Source of the DNA: Prosthecobacter sp.
GTDB taxonomy: Bacteria > Verrucomicrobiota > Verrucomicrobiia > Verrucomicrobiales > Verrucomicrobiaceae
Assembly (NCBI RefSeq): GCF_034366625.1
Contig: NZ_JAXMIH010000023.1
Location: 558,001 to 622,000, forward strand
Reading direction: 5' to 3'
Length of the DNA stretch: 64,000 nucleotides
Positions 23,001 through 28,016 of this stretch are shown here, one piece after another (within the stretch, counting starts at the first letter, position 1; each line of letters starts with the position of its first letter). Both the position numbers and the translations under genes were made by a program. The notes below the pieces were generated by a model. The model saw only the letters and a list, made by a program, of their open reading frames with translations, had not been told where the DNA came from and did no database searches.

Positions 23001-24628
23001 CCGCGGGACTGCCATGCGCTGATGCCGACACCACCGCCTACGAGGCGGTTGCTGATGCCGTGGCCGTACTCATGCACCACGATGTCTCCGTCAAAGGAGC
23101 TGTCGCGGTCCGGTGCCGGCCCCGGCCAGATGTACATCTGCATGCGGCCTGGAGAACCGTCGCTGGGCGTGGAAAAGTTCGCATTGTTGGTGCCGCTGCC
23201 GTCTTGCGCATCCGCCTGCACAGCATCGTTGCCGTTGCCGCCACGTCCGAAGTTGTTGGTCTGAAAGTTGCCCGCGCTCTCCGTAAAACCCAGTTGGTAC
23301 ATGCGGTCGTGAATCCAGTTGTTGTAGTAAAAGAGCTGCGTCACCGTCGCGTCGCGGTAAGCCGTCGGTTCCGAGGCCGAGTTGAAGGAGAAGTCAAACA
23401 CGCGGCTCGGTGAACCTTGCGGACGCGGCGTGTCGGCAATGTTGTCCGCGTTCAGATCAAGGTGCGCATCGACGTTGTTACCCACCGTCTCATTCTGACC
23501 GTCGGGAATCCATCCTTCGGGGGATGCGGTGGTGTTCAATGCCTGCGTCGTCACCAAAGAACGCGCGACTTCCGCTGGCTGCGTCGAGAGCGGCGTGTTG
23601 TGGCCCGGCGTCATCGGCGTGGGGCTGTCACCGGTGAACACGCGATACGAAGCGTTGCTGATGTCAGCCGTCAGGCTCTGGCGCACGAGGATTTTTCCGT
23701 CCTCGGCATCGATGAGCAGACGGAACATCTCGTTTTGCTGCAAACTGAATGTCTCGATCTCCCACGCCAGTCGCAGCGTGTCCTCATCTATCGGCACCCA
23801 GCTCAGGTGTGCTGCTGTGTCGCTGAAGCCGGGAGCGGTGAGCTTCTGCGCTTGCTCAGCACCTTGTACGGTCGAGTTCGGCGTAACTGCGGCCTGTTGC
23901 AGATCACCGCCCAGGCTCTTTGCCACGTGGGTCATCGCATCGGCAACGTTCAGCGGTGGCTGCGGCACCAGCTTGACTTGCTCTCCGGCTGCTTTGACCG
24001 GATCTCCCATGAAATGGCTTCCCAGCGTCACCAGGTCGCCGTTCTTCGTCAGATTCGCCTTCAGGATCGTCTGGAACACCGGCACGCCTGCCACCTCCTG
24101 CTGCCAGACCACCGTCCGCATCCCGCTGTGTGCGGTCACATCCTCCCTCGTCACTCGTGCGTTTCCTGATTGCAACGCCGCTGCGCCATGGCCGAACAAC
24201 GCCGCATGCTTTGTCACAAAAACGCGCACCGGTGCATGTGGATCCTTCACATCAGGCTGCGCCTTCGCCAGAAATCTGCCTGCCGCCATGATGTGGCTGG
24301 GCGCGCCCGTAATCGGGTCAAAATCCACTTGTACTCCGGGCACCTCACGGCGTAGAGCCGCCAGTGCTTCGGCACGTTCCACACTTGTCGTAGTGACGGC
24401 TTTCGATTCACGTTTGTCCATCTCGCCCAGCCGCTCTTTTTTTCGATCAAGGATGAAGAGGCTTTTTTTGGCGGGCTTGGCAGCCTCGGCCACGGTCTCA
24501 ACCGATGGCCTTGCGCCTGGTTTTTCCGGTGCTTCGTATGGTTTAAGCCTTATCCATAATAGGGCCAGTGCCAGCAGGAGCAGAACAGAGGCGACAGGCA
24601 GCCAATATTTTAGAGGTGAAAATTTCAT
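5042..24628 (-). CDS. Giant secreted M36-type metallopeptidase with Calx-beta-like and repeated modules
   Basis: A single frame of about 6,528 residues. The ATG at 24628 is preferred over one at 24706 because it puts a hydrophobic stretch (WLPVASVLLLLALALLW) right at the N-terminus as a signal or anchor. A propeptide-like region is followed by a fungalysin (M36)-type peptidase: HEYGH at residues 519-523 (two zinc His and the catalytic Glu) and a third-ligand motif GEGWSDF about 25 residues later. Then come three Calx-beta-like repeats, a jelly-roll-like domain, an FN3-like domain and a lamin-tail domain (about 1640-1790). The rest alternates triplets of Calx-beta-like repeats (about 19 in all, ending DNE/DDE/DND), Ig-like units starting 'SSPQ', and eight copies of an unnamed module. 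The C-terminus has FN3-like and Ig-like units, an EF-hand-like DPNNNG, and a 'YTVETSTNLTNW' tail. It is probably a surface or secreted protease/adhesin; the substrate is unknown. No frameshift is visible. Confidence 0.9.
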   Translation of the reverse strand: MKFSPLKYWLPVASVLLLLALALLWIRLKPYEAPEKPGARPSVETVAEAAKPAKKSLFILDRKKERLGEMDKRESKAVTTTSVERAEALAALRREVPGVQVDFDPITGAPSHIMAAGRFLAKAQPDVKDPHAPVRVFVTKHAALFGHGAAALQSGNARVTREDVTAHSGMRTVVWQQEVAGVPVFQTILKANLTKNGDLVTLGSHFMGDPVKAAGEQVKLVPQPPLNVADAMTHVAKSLGGDLQQAAVTPNSTVQGAEQAQKLTAPGFSDTAAHLSWVPIDEDTLRLAWEIETFSLQQNEMFRLLIDAEDGKILVRQSLTADISNASYRVFTGDSPTPMTPGHNTPLSTQPAEVARSLVTTQALNTTASPEGWIPDGQNETVGNNVDAHLDLNADNIADTPRPQGSPSRVFDFSFNSASEPTAYRDATVTQLFYYNNWIHDRMYQLGFTESAGNFQTNNFGRGGNGNDAVQADAQDGSGTNNANFSTPSDGSPGRMQMYIWPGPAPDRDSSFDGDIVVHEYGHGISNRLVGGGVGISAWQSRGMGEGWSDFYAMSLQSEATDNVNGVYPMAGYSTYLLSGMTTNYYHGLRRYPYCTDMTKAPLTYKDIDPTQASPHTGISLSPRYGSSNGDPSQYHAQGEVWCNMLMECRANIITARGWAVGNELMLRIVTDGLKLTPANPTFIQARDAIIQADLVNNAGTNANYLWAGFAKRGMGASASGPVNSTTTGVVEAYDIPDDLQVSPATPFVATGVLGGPFAPASRAITLNNIGTAALNWTASASQPWLLLSRTAGSLAGGANDSITASFSAAANNLAPGSYSAMIDFTNTTSGAVIQRQVSLTVDPLRVTILAEPFDAPTLSGAWTVTGTGPFRTQVTAANAPRASNHLTMDSSIDTTYARNEATLTVNLAGQNNVELVFWAKGFGEDSHGPPTSPFINGADFDGVAISADGGTTWYEVQGLRSLSSSWTKYTVDLDAAVAARGLNYTSSFKIRFNQYDNYGISTDGIAIDDILIAQSISNNLALSLPVQAVTEGASDVTATLNVTPTPTSALTVTLSASTADVLLPATVTVPANTSQITIPVTIVDDALLDGSQTVVLTATAAAFPAGTAALTVHDNETAVLTVDAPLNGIEGSSSLTGTVSVPVAVDAAVTITLESSNPAAVVTATVVIPAGQSSTQFFITLTNDGLINGTRSATFTASVNGWTTGSDTLSMLDDENANLVLSMTVPAINETDGLRAGAGRISVNGFTQSNVVISLASNDTSELTVPASVTLPAGATQVSFDMTAVNDPDPDGPQNVIITASAPGFIDGTLVTAVNDDEAAPAAWNPRPSHLSTNNPVTADLAWSTSEGNLIANGGFESGLNGWSFNVPGGPMFKLQNGSLDPSGNDTPTPPYAGTSSMIFAPGNSSGTWSMWQDVAVPPDGPAPVLQWMQRIRNTGTAYSSTQQYRVEIRDPSTDTVLTTAYTTAPGDALFQDWAARSADLSAWRGRNVRIAFVVASGSAILNVLLDEVTLQQRPVSSTYDVYFGTNPAPGPAELLGNTATTSWTLSDLTLDTTYYWQVVTKNGAQIIPGAVWQFSVPAAGNVASFAWGGIASPQNSSTDIPVTVTALDALGHVAAGFTGTANLSAVLPPVTQPSVLITEHSTWTTDEFEFTNVTNAPVDVSGWKVLLTQFNSFPAPYLTFTIPNGTTVAAGGIFRVMESGTAPGAYPLFRTGLPLQQSMATSSFVILKNARDEVVDFVCVGGDPRRVTVPLPVEAWNGSSLPTVTTNPASMTYQRTGSRDNNSGADWQLLAATPGTQNAGLTPPFTAGTSAPAVTPQTTASFTAGVWSGSMQVLGAAQNLRLRASENGGKFGESGQFIVNAPNGQLTLTAGATAAEGAGTLANFGTVSMPAAVATDTTVSFLVNSYTQAGVANVTIPAGAISAGFDLSIVDDALVEGTHSITITAIAPGCAASAPSTISITDNEGVVLTLTAPESVTEGQTVQNITITSASAPLSTLIITLASSDTTEATLPATVTLPAGQTSVTANLTVVNDTLLDGPQTVTLTASAAGFISGTANVTVNDNEPAVITLAAPATIAENAGVVPAAGTVTLGGQAVADTIITLSSSDTSSLTVPATVTVLAGQSSATFAITAVDDSTVEANAPVTLTASLEGLTSGTMNVSVRDDELAVFAFATISSPQKAATAFPVTISARNTSGDAVSGFTGTALLTAAENTITPGATTAFTAGSWTGNVTLNNSSAAQTITTASGAATGTSNTFVVDAGALASFALSPVSSPQEANTPLTLTATAKDALDQTLTTYTGPARLVQLGAAQTVMVGSFAGSTTTNLPLLTSGYNRERSVILVRASELGTAGMLSSMSLHFLSPPPALTRFMIRLKPTALTAVSSASAWDNSGWQTVYDAPLNVGSPGWVDFAFSSSFPFDGNSNVLMEIIHSNTANSNWSPSLTAINAAYTCVAYAAVSSSSTVNADPTLWTSTTPSKSSSATRPLLRFNSRTIRDASPATLTSFASGVFSGPVSAPYGGTGQTLGVWDMAANVLTETSSFNVTSAALRGVAGITGTVTANAAPAADLTVNLTAMDAADVTLPASVTILAGSNTATFAVTTVDDPLIEPTETVTVTAAGAGYDAGGGSFTITDNDGATLTVTLPASVTEGGASDTGTVTASSAPLYPVTINLTATPSGLVTVPASVTLPAGQTSVTFSVSAVNNTAIDGTRNATVTASTSGWTNGSATVDVLDNETLNLALSLSTTTPREGAGTISGTVALSGTTSSAMTVNLTSDDTSEATVPATVTIPAGASSAGFTLTIVDDALTDGTQPVTLTASALDFTNGTLALQVLDNDVAGFASATVPNPQIRNAPFSITVNAVDVNGALIPGFAGTVALSAANGVGAIAMTPATSGSFVNGTWTGNVTATQAGTGVVITADGGGGLTGMSNSFDVLAAGSMTQFAVSTISSPQMSGTEVPLTITAQDAAGNTITGYNGNVSFSAAGPSGADVVTGTGTFTTTTVLGSTSHDSRNQSIFTPAEVGAARTLRSMAFEVVTLPDRVLSNFTLRLKHTTKTDYSAAGSGVFETTGWTTVYQANQSLVSGWNTFTFPNGFSYDGVSNLMVDISYDNPAAGTISGTVRYTSAAASKALYATSSSTNGDPLTWNGSTSPLSSSTTTRLNLRFSGHTPVTVTPAASGSFAGGVWNGSVTFASSGPSVMLKAVNGAGIQGQSGSFTLNGSVPDHFEFASIASPQTVGTAVPVTVTAKDANNMPVTGFTGPAVLSGAEQALKAQVGTGSNTTSTPLGSQNKAQRMQVIYTAAELGAARRTLTGLDLNATTAPGSTLTGFTIRVKHTTKADFTAAGTAVWESTGWTTVFQSDVTIPAAGWTSFPFTTPFEYDGSRNVMVDFSYNNAATGTVQGFVQYTTAAANRTILRQTNADEGSPLAWHEWSAPVPTASTAVPNARFSSSSTVSITPVVTDGFTQGVWSGSVTVNQPKPGVQLTANTAGFSGTSHAFNVNPLGALSITLAAAAEEGAAPLTGTITRTGATTDALTVDLASSDTTEAEVVMTSVSIPSGAASADFTVNVIDDAIADGPQNAVITASAANYTASTATVSVTDNEALTLAVSLPANLSESTTAPGNAYVTINQPAASALTVTLSSNDTTELTVPASVTIAAGATSATFAMTVVNDTLIDGPQPVTATATAAGYATGSASTTVQDNETLSYTLNSSAAGESAVPYSVTLTLGGTTSVDVPVTLSVNDTSELLLAPNTSTAGGNSVTVTVPANSSITTLAFVPQDDAVKDGNQSVTLTLSAPGYPTLTRFVSVVDDEVDRYFFGPVSSPQTANASFSVSVTARNIDDSIISTNNQTLSLAAANAAGTIAMTPASVTLVNGTGTFNALFTASAADVNITATDAQNVTAQSAAFDVLGTGGLSRFDWSALSGPQLVESPVTATVTAKDAASNTLASYTGPANLKAFNTTADLTIGAGTLSWSTPLGSSAHARTQSLYLQSEMGAARRLTGLALNILTSSSTVLNNFTIRMKHSSATSFSSTTWDSSGWTTVFSGTRTFNTTGWQNTVFTRPFDYDGVSNVMVDVSFGNTATGTASTCQYTTAAATRSLSLNTSTTSSGLPTTWGSSPLGSLTTNLLNVRFTNATPLVVSSTSSVQNTSGTGTVTANFPLGTFYHDERSQMIYTPAEVGGAMTINSVALDVSTIPGQVMNTFTIRMKHTATADYNSSASWDSTGWTTVYSTTQTVSTTGWNTFTLTTPFVYNGSSNLMVDICFNNSNYTSEGYCRSSTTTTPRSIWYQTDSGYGDPLLWSGTTTPTPITSTNLPNMRFSGTGSVQTAAISPTATGSFANGSWTGGIAVQQAGASVFLAADDPATGISGYSNAIAFNSSGALALTFLGTLAEGNGTVANGGTLTLPAAPVSAVTVSLGNANSAQMTVPATVTVPAGQTSVSVPVTIIDDSVIEGTQTVAVTAVAPGYTRVTTSASIADNDGGTFTLTTPASVAEGSSSFTATLNASATSPVTVTVSLSSNDTTELTVPATVTLPANASSVNFTVTVVNDTLVDGPQNAVITASASGWTSGTATVSVTDNDALPALSIYTYGLSEGGTYSSNYVYISTAPASAVTVSLSSDSSFLTVPATVTVSAGSNYGYFTATAPEDSVSTGTRYATVSASAASYRPAGTIVAVADNDVSAYRISTISGTPVAGAPVSVTITAIAADGGTVTAYTGTVNLSATGSSGVVPVTPAISGSFSSGVWTGNVAFNQVTTGIVLTATDALSRTGSSNAFNTTHSTLDHFTWAAVPSPQAASTPFSATVTAKDFYENIVADYAGPATLQAAKDYTTATAGTGTSSDWYPFGGYYPQNRCQMIYTAAVVGASARKLQGLAFDMTTPSASYPAVTLTNLIIRLKHTSLTSTSSWDSTGWTTVFQGTVNMNKTGWREFVFSTPFDYNGTNNLMVDISSNKAGFHNRIEARYTFSGGSALYGFTSGNLPPDTWSGSTPLGTSSSQMPNLRLISYSPINLSPQQASPFTTGAWSGQLSYGASGSNVVAIATDTSSGSRGVTNTVSVTTTGILTLTMAPTATEGTAPLTATVGIASAPAADLAVTLNSTNTAAATVPATITIPAGQTSVTFPVTVVDDALLDGTQSAVITASVMGYDAGVSTLSVLDDETTTITLSLPATLAENAAATTGTVTLSTAAGSDVTLPLTSSDTTELGVPASVTIPAGSTSATFPITPVDDSFIDFAQNVTVSASMAGWTGGSTAISITDNETTVLSLSFTSSVAEGSGTLTATLTSSNPVQDATTVTLASADTTEATVPATATIAAGSSSTTFAITIINDTGKDGLQTFAITAAASGFTAGTRNLTVTDNDVHNFLISAIGATQIRNAPFNVTFTARDVNNVTITNYSGTPSLSAMDGATSLVVTPASLSGFSGGVKTQGISIGSFATNAVITVTDAAAAASSNSNAFGVTYGIHTKFGFSTIASPQTTTVPFSTTIVAQDAQGNTVPTYTGTATLAVPNLVSLGTAGTTFSSPLDTYYDDVRTQVIYTAAEAGAARNITSIALDVTSLPPVAMSNFTIRMRHITKSDYGSGGVSWESGGWTTCHQSNQTLSSTGWNTFTFTTPFAYNGVQNVMVDISFNNASSSYATGGYVRATTGSLARTMYYSGAAVGDPLAWTGTSPWYYTTTTRPDIRFGAASTIIPSPTGTGSFTAGVWTGNVTIPSAASNIQLQAAGGALSGLSNTFSVIPPLTLGVTLPASAAESAGSVSGTVTISAAQGAATTVNLASNDTTEASPTTATVTIPAGSTSVGFTLSLMDDTLKDGTQSVTITASAAGAASGETNISITDDDVHNFLVSTVGGTQVRNAPFNVTFTARDVNNVTITGYNGSPVLTASDGGTSLAASPGTISGFSSGVKSQPVTVGSFASNAVLTLTDPVTGGSGSSNAFAVTVGAMSRFAWDTISPPQVANDAFPVTITAQDAVGNTVTSYSGSAALYAPLSTSTRTIGTGSVTDLAIPFNTLFTKCRSQQVHLSSEIGVTEGPITSVALNVTAAPTAVTFTDFTIRLKHTARTGYSLNLNDLIWETDGFTTVYQGNITVSTTGYRTFTFTTPFTYDGVSNLMVDYSYRVASPTTLNRPTVYGTDRGSRRSINYYTSTTTYGEPLTWSGITPPAFGDSRIADIQLGMTTYHPLSPATTSAFTNGVWTGNLTLGSTADSVTVTATDAALTGTSNSFEVIPTAFVLTAEPAFTGGLANTLAWNLPAAGLEYELERSATPDFAAPVSSGFLVGSTTTFGGLVDGQTYHYRARMRRQGVQPWTSAWFPTTSSTQDASPPVLSIPDLTTANASATLTGTATDATSGVSTVTVAGNAATTANAFANWTRNVTGLVDGSNSITVTASDNAVPPNTANVTAIVYRITTPAGDPNNNGINSLVEHALGIPAGAPNAHSMLPAATVQTDSGTNAKYLSMQFRRRIQRSGLAYTVETSTNLTNWDDTGASVQEMSIAPTGDGVTETVTVRVTPAMSASNTKGYVRLRIATY

Positions 24629-24756
24629 TTTGACCGTTGTAGCGAAAGAAGTGATGTCTTGGCAAGAGTGTACTCGTAAAAAAATGACCCTGCTCTGCCG
24701 GAGCAAAAGCCAGTGCTATCACATGCACACTTGTCTGGCCCCCTCCTTTCGCCATC

Positions 24757-25776
24757 ATGCCCCCGATGCTCTTCCCCATCCTCAACGACTCCGACCTCGG
24801 CCGCCTCGGCCTTGAAACGCCCATCTCGCGCATTGATCGTGCCTTGAAGCAGCTCTGGGAGGGCGACGAGGCCAAAACGCGGGCCTCGCTGATCAATTTG
24901 GCCATCTACACCGAGGACAGCAGCCTGCTTGCCGCTGACAACGACTTGCTCGATCACGTCGCCGCCGAGCACGCCTGCCGCGCCCTGCTCATTCTCGCAC
25001 TGCCCGAGTCACAGCCACCGCGCGCACGTGCGTGGATTCAGGCGCTGTGCCGTCCGTATCAAGGCAAGCAAACCGTGTGCAGCGAGCAGCTCAGCTTTGT
25101 TCTCGAAGGGGGTGATGCCGCACAGGTGCAAAACATCGTCTTTGCCCATCTCGACAGCGATCTCCCCCTCGTCGTTTGGTGGCAGGCGGACCTCACGCAG
25201 CACTTCGAGGAGCGCTTTTACTCGCGCATCGACACACTCATCATCGACAGCAGCCGCTGGAGCGATCCTGCGCGGCAGTTCGACGCGCTGCTGACCGCCA
25301 TGCACGCCGAAACCGCCGACTTCGACGTGCGCGATCTCGCCTGGACACGCTCGCACTTCATGCGCACCGCGCTCGCCAGTTGCTTCCAGGACGCCTCCGC
25401 GCTGCAAAACCTCGCGAAGCTGCAGGCCATCCACATCACTCATCTCAAAGGCCAGCGCACCGCCGCGTTGTTGCTCGCTGTGTGGATCAATCAGCGACTA
25501 GGCACCACGTTGAAGCTGGAACTGATCGAAAAAGACAGCGGTCCCGCCCTCCAGAGCGTCGTGCTTGAAGGCGACGGTGTCCGTGGCGAGGTGCGCCGCG
25601 ACTGCGATTCCGCCTTCATTCATGTTTGCACCTCCTGCGGCCAGCATGAGCACAAAGACCTCCTCCCCGCCGACGTGGACAGCGACGCAGAGCTCGTCAG
25701 CGAACAGCTTTCCCGTTTCCACGGCAGCACGCTCTACTCCAGCATGCTACCCTTCGTCCGCAGCATGCTCAATTAA
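24757..25776 (+). CDS. opcA: Glucose-6-phosphate dehydrogenase assembly protein OpcA
   Basis: OpcA-family protein, 339 residues, which in cyanobacteria and actinobacteria promotes assembly or activation of glucose-6-phosphate dehydrogenase. The family hallmarks seen are an N-terminal helical region ending AAEHACRALLILA, a CSEQLSF segment in the middle, and the hydrophobic DLPLVVWWQADL block near residue 138, typical of the OpcA core. A Cys-containing stretch (HVCTSCGQHEHKD) lies near residue 288. The start at 24757 has a second ATG three codons later that would serve equally well. It is divergent from the giant gene, with 128 bp between the two starts. Functionally it belongs with zwf at 3.5-5.0 kb. 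Confidence 0.88.
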   Translation: MPPMLFPILNDSDLGRLGLETPISRIDRALKQLWEGDEAKTRASLINLAIYTEDSSLLAADNDLLDHVAAEHACRALLILALPESQPPRARAWIQALCRPYQGKQTVCSEQLSFVLEGGDAAQVQNIVFAHLDSDLPLVVWWQADLTQHFEERFYSRIDTLIIDSSRWSDPARQFDALLTAMHAETADFDVRDLAWTRSHFMRTALASCFQDASALQNLAKLQAIHITHLKGQRTAALLLAVWINQRLGTTLKLELIEKDSGPALQSVVLEGDGVRGEVRRDCDSAFIHVCTSCGQHEHKDLLPADVDSDAELVSEQLSRFHGSTLYSSMLPFVRSMLN

Positions 25777-25870
25777 TCCTCCTCTTACTCGTTCTCCTAC
25801 TCCTCCTCCCTTTCCGAATATTTTCCGACTCTCGTTTCAGGGAGAAGGAGCAAGAGTAGGAGGAGGAAAA
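25777..25870. repeat. Polypyrimidine/polypurine imperfect inverted repeat
   Basis: The gap between opcA and the prenyltransferase gene holds a pyrimidine arm (about 25778-25810, CCTCCTCTTACTCGTTCTCC) and a purine arm (about 25840-25868, GGAGAAGGAGCAAGAGTAGG) that can pair imperfectly around an AT-rich centre with AATATTTT. It could form a large hairpin in RNA and looks like a dispersed intergenic element, not a simple terminator, since no T-run follows. Whether other copies exist in the genome cannot be told from this window. Confidence 0.55.
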
Positions 25871-25886
25871 AGATTCAATCCATCAC

Positions 25887-26729
25887 ATGCGCCCCTGGCT
25901 CCATCTCGCCCGCATCTCCAACCTCCCCACGGTCTGGACCAACGTCACCGCTGCCTGGCTCCTCACCGGCGGCACGCTCACCGATCCACGTCTCTACTGG
26001 CTCATCCTCGCCGGCTCCTTGCTCTACACCGGCGGCATGATTCTCAATGACGCGGCCGATGTGAAGTTTGACCGCGAACATCGCAAAGAACGACCCATTC
26101 CCAGCGGCCAGGTCAGTCTGAACACCGCCTGGATCGTCAGCATTGCCATGCTCATCGTCGGCGCGACACTGGCCACCTGGTTCGGAGCCAATCCCCGCAT
26201 CACCGCCATTCTGGTGGCCGCGATCGTGTTCTACGACCTCTATCACAAGCAGTGGGCCGGTTCCGTCATCATCATGGGCGCATGCCGCATGCTCCTTTAT
26301 TTGATGGCCGCCAGCGCCGCACCCGCCGCCGCCCTGCCTGCCGCTGCCGCCCTTGGCTGCTACGTTGTCGGCATCACCATCGCCGCACGTTTGGAGCACA
26401 AAAACGGCGCGTTGCCCGCCGCATCATCCATGCTCGCCCTCGCACTGCTGTACACGCCTGGAATCGTCTTTGCGATGCGTTTTGCCTCAGCGGGCGGCTA
26501 TCCGATGCAGCTCGTGATCCTTGCCGCCTTTGCCATCCTCATCGCCTACGCCACTCAAATGCTGCGCAAAGGTGGTCCCGCCATCGGCCAGGCCGTTGGC
26601 ACATTGCTCGCCGGCATTGCCATCGTCGATGCCCTCGCCGTTTCCAGCGTCTCTACCACGGTTGCGCTCGGATTCGTCGCTCTCGCCCCCGTTTTACGCC
26701 TCTGGCAGCGCTGGGTGGCCGCGACGTGA
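25887..26729 (+). CDS. eboC: UbiA-family prenyltransferase, EboC-like
   Basis: Integral membrane protein of 280 residues in the UbiA prenyltransferase superfamily, with about eight hydrophobic segments. The first Asp-rich motif is clear: N54-D55-A-A-D58-V-K-F-D62, the site that binds Mg2+ and prenyl diphosphate. A second acidic motif is reduced to FYDLYHKQ near residue 115. The next gene encodes a dehydroquinate-synthase-like protein, and this pairing is known from the ebo (edb) clusters of cyanobacteria and other bacteria, where the genes are linked to export or movement of metabolites to the periplasm. The usual partners eboA, eboB, eboE and eboF are not visible here. The symbol rests on this context; a menaquinone- or chlorophyll-type UbiA is the alternative. 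Confidence 0.75.
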   Translation: MRPWLHLARISNLPTVWTNVTAAWLLTGGTLTDPRLYWLILAGSLLYTGGMILNDAADVKFDREHRKERPIPSGQVSLNTAWIVSIAMLIVGATLATWFGANPRITAILVAAIVFYDLYHKQWAGSVIIMGACRMLLYLMAASAAPAAALPAAAALGCYVVGITIAARLEHKNGALPAASSMLALALLYTPGIVFAMRFASAGGYPMQLVILAAFAILIAYATQMLRKGGPAIGQAVGTLLAGIAIVDALAVSSVSTTVALGFVALAPVLRLWQRWVAAT

Positions 26730-26805
26730 TGGAATCAACCAACACTGGCCGTTTAGCCTTTCCCTTTGACCGCAACCCCGGTCACGGGCAAAGAACCCGC
26801 CCCCA

Positions 26806-27969
26806 ATGCTGGAGAAACAAATCAGGCTCGAACACACCCACCGCATCTTGTTCACGAGAGAAGTCTTCGCGCCCCGGAACAACACGATCCGCGATCTTCT
26901 CAAGCTCGACCAGCCGCACAAGCTGCCGCGCGTCCTCGTTTTCGTCGATGAAGCCGTCGCCAATGCAAATCGTGATCTCATCGACGACATCGTCGGTTAT
27001 GGCGAGGCCCATGCGGAGGCCTTCACGCTGACGGACACGCCCATCGTCATTCCCGGCGGTGAGTCCTGCAAAAACGACCTGCGCCTCGTCGAATGCTGCT
27101 GGGACGCCATCAACGAGGCCGCGCTGGACCGTCACAGCTACGTCTTCGTCATCGGTGGTGGTGCGGTGCTCGATCTCGTCTGCTTTGCGGCCTCCACGGC
27201 GCATCGTGGCATTCGTCATGTGCGTTTCCCCACCACGACACTGTCTCAAGGCGACGGCGGTGTTGGTGTGAAGAACGGCGTGAACTACTTCGGGAAAAAA
27301 AACTGGATCGGCAGCTTCGCCGTCCCCTATGCCGTGGTGAATGACTTCGCCTTCCTCGAATCCCTGCCGCAGCGTGAGCGCCGCAACGGCATCATCGAGG
27401 CCATCAAAGTCTCTCTCATCCGGGATCGTGCCTTCTTCGAGCAAATCGAGAGTATGGCCGATGATCTCGCCGCGCTGAAGCAGGACGCGCTCGAAAGAGT
27501 CATCCAGCGCAGCGCCGAGTTGCACGTCGAGCACATCGCCACCGGTGGTGATCCCTTTGAACTCGGCTCCGCCCGCCCGCTCGACTTCGGCCACTGGGCC
27601 GCGCACAAATTGGAGCAGATTTCCAAGTTTGCCGTCGCGCATGGCGAGGCCGTCGCCATCGGCATGGCCGTCGATCTCGTTTATTCGCGCATGCAGGGCA
27701 TCCTCGATGTCGAGACTTGCGAACGCGTGCTTCAGCTCATCGAGCGCATCGGTTTCGCCACCTTCTCCCCGCACCTGCTCGATACCGGCAGAAGCGGCGA
27801 GCCCGCCATCCTTGAAGGCCTCGAAGAATTCCGCGAACACCTCGGCGGTGAGCTGACCGTCACCCTCGTGCCTGAGATCGGCACGAAGCTCGAAGTTCAC
27901 GAAATGAACCGTGTGAAGATCCTGAACGCGCTCGTGGAGCTGAAACAGCGTCAGGCGGCGGTGCCGTGA
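26806..27969 (+). CDS. eboD: 3-dehydroquinate synthase-like protein, EboD-like
   Basis: Sugar-phosphate cyclase superfamily protein of 387 residues. Seen: an NAD-binding loop with VIGGGAVLDLVCFAAS, the substrate loop PTTTLSQGDGGVGVKNGVNY (the AroB equivalent usually reads PTTLLAQVDSSVGGK), and the metal-ligand segments FGHWAAHKLE and AHGEAVAIGM in the C-terminal half. Changes in the substrate loop relative to AroB, together with the adjacent EboC-like gene, favour the EboD branch over a housekeeping shikimate enzyme. It starts 76 bp after eboC and is probably in the same transcript. The actual substrate and product of EboD proteins are not established. Confidence 0.78.
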   Translation: MLEKQIRLEHTHRILFTREVFAPRNNTIRDLLKLDQPHKLPRVLVFVDEAVANANRDLIDDIVGYGEAHAEAFTLTDTPIVIPGGESCKNDLRLVECCWDAINEAALDRHSYVFVIGGGAVLDLVCFAASTAHRGIRHVRFPTTTLSQGDGGVGVKNGVNYFGKKNWIGSFAVPYAVVNDFAFLESLPQRERRNGIIEAIKVSLIRDRAFFEQIESMADDLAALKQDALERVIQRSAELHVEHIATGGDPFELGSARPLDFGHWAAHKLEQISKFAVAHGEAVAIGMAVDLVYSRMQGILDVETCERVLQLIERIGFATFSPHLLDTGRSGEPAILEGLEEFREHLGGELTVTLVPEIGTKLEVHEMNRVKILNALVELKQRQAAVP

Positions 27970-28016
27970 ATGCGAACTTGCATTTTTCCGTCTGTTGGAA
28001 CTATCTTCCCTCCTGC

